The notes below the pieces were generated by a model, which saw nothing but the letters and a program-made list of their open reading frames with translations, did no database searches and was not told the DNA's origin. The position numbers were made by a program, and so were the translations under genes. From NCBI GenBank assembly GCA_905197585.1, contig CAJJZO010000020.1, positions 1 to 15,269 of the forward strand: a DNA stretch of 15,269 nucleotides, in the 5' to 3' direction. The stretch comes from an uncultured Collinsella sp. GTDB lineage: Bacteria; Actinomycetota; Coriobacteriia; Coriobacteriales; Coriobacteriaceae. Positions 14,705 to 15,269 of the stretch are shown piece by piece (positions within the stretch are counted from its first letter, which is position 1; each line of letters opens with the position of its first letter).

Positions 14705-15269
14705 CTAGCCCATATCCGCCTTGATGAGGTCGAGGGTGCGCTGGCAGTTTTCGCAGACGGGGCCGAGCATATGCTCGCGCAGGTCCGCCATGCCGGGCAG
14801 GTCGGCGTATTCGTCCATGACCTCTTCCATGCAAATGGGCTCCTCGTAGGAGAGGTCCATCATGGTTGCAAAGCAAAACTTCTCGGATAGCCCGGCATCG
14901 GTGAGCGTCGCCTCTAGCGCGGGGTCTCCCATACCGTGGTATCGGCGGATAGCGCCTGGACCGATGCGCCCCACACGATTTTCGCCGCCAACGCTCATGG
15001 CAAGGCGCGCTTTTCGCCGCATACGTTCGTATGCTAAGCCCGATGCGACATCGTACATGGGTGCGAGCGCCGCGTTTGTGCCTTTGCCTAGGATGAGCGA
15101 GTAGTTTTTAGCGTGTGCGTCAGGCGCTCCGATAATGGCGTTATAGAACAACATATAGGTAAAAAGCACAAGATTCATGTGGTGGGGGACTGTGTTAATC
15201 AGTCGTTCTTGGATGTCTCGTGTAGTTGGTCCTCCGTCGGCGGTGTATTTCTGGGTTGGCAATACACCG
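14705..15269 (-). CDS. HipA-family serine/threonine kinase, C-terminal part; 5' end outside window
   Basis: Kinase-fold protein of the HipA toxin family. The reading frame is open to the right edge (15269), so the gene begins beyond it and the TTG at 15262 is not the true start. Visible motifs: LPTQKYTADGGPTTRDI near the edge, typical of HipA; the catalytic loop IGAPDAHAKNYSLIL with the catalytic Asp and metal-binding Asn; and LAPMYDVASG with the second metal-binding Asp. The C-terminal helical region follows normally to the stop. E. coli HipA phosphorylates glutamyl-tRNA synthetase and causes growth arrest and persistence; the target of this protein is unknown. Its HipB partner, usually encoded just upstream on the same strand, would lie outside the window and cannot be checked. 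Confidence 0.9.
   Translation of the reverse strand, partial: GVLPTQKYTADGGPTTRDIQERLINTVPHHMNLVLFTYMLFYNAIIGAPDAHAKNYSLILGKGTNAALAPMYDVASGLAYERMRRKARLAMSVGGENRVGRIGPGAIRRYHGMGDPALEATLTDAGLSEKFCFATMMDLSYEEPICMEEVMDEYADLPGMADLREHMLGPVCENCQRTLDLIKADMG

Overview
The window reads as chromosomal DNA from a high-GC anaerobic actinobacterium of the class Coriobacteriia, most likely Collinsella or a close relative. That placement is inference. It rests on codon use, on the gene set (a lysyl-tRNA synthetase with a fused tRNA-binding domain, a ThrE exporter, a DUF2798 protein, a giant acyl-CoA dehydratase activase-type fusion, ClpC and an M20C dipeptidase), and on intergenic palindromes resembling the repeats common in that group. 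All genes lie on the + strand except a hipA-like fragment at the right edge.

Layout. (1) 3-992: C-terminal part of lysS, followed by two hairpins, one a 93-nt near-continuous stem-loop. (2) 1314-2882: threonine/serine exporter-family permease with a very acidic N-terminus, followed by a diverged 24-nt inverted repeat. (3) 3035-3744: a predicted promoter, a short leader ending in a strong intrinsic terminator, then a four-helix DUF2798 membrane protein whose homology-supported start is an ATA codon. (4) 3956-9138: the most distinctive part. A perfect 21-bp palindrome precedes a 1479-residue protein with two BadF/HgdC-type ATPase domains, a four-cysteine segment and HgdB/DUF2229-type dehydratase-like regions. 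A TetR regulator overlaps its 3' end. (5) 9331-11973: a ClpC-type AAA+ unfoldase with a terminator-like hairpin in its leader. (6) 12037-12972: a toxin-antitoxin operon pairing a RelB/DinJ-like antitoxin with a PIN-domain toxin and its own promoter-operator palindrome. (7) 13121-14578: an M20C Xaa-His dipeptidase. (8) 14705-15269, minus strand: C-terminal part of a HipA-family kinase.

How they work together. Most transcription units are separate and bounded by recognisable hairpin terminators. Two pairs look truly linked: the fusion gene with its TetR regulator (17-nt overlap plus upstream palindrome, suggesting an effector-responsive autoregulated operon), and the toxin-antitoxin pair (ATGA overlap). 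The fusion protein resembles a self-contained ATP-driven low-potential reductase or dehydratase system in a single chain. Its substrate cannot be read from the sequence. No rRNA, tRNA, CRISPR array, insertion sequence or phage gene was recognised.
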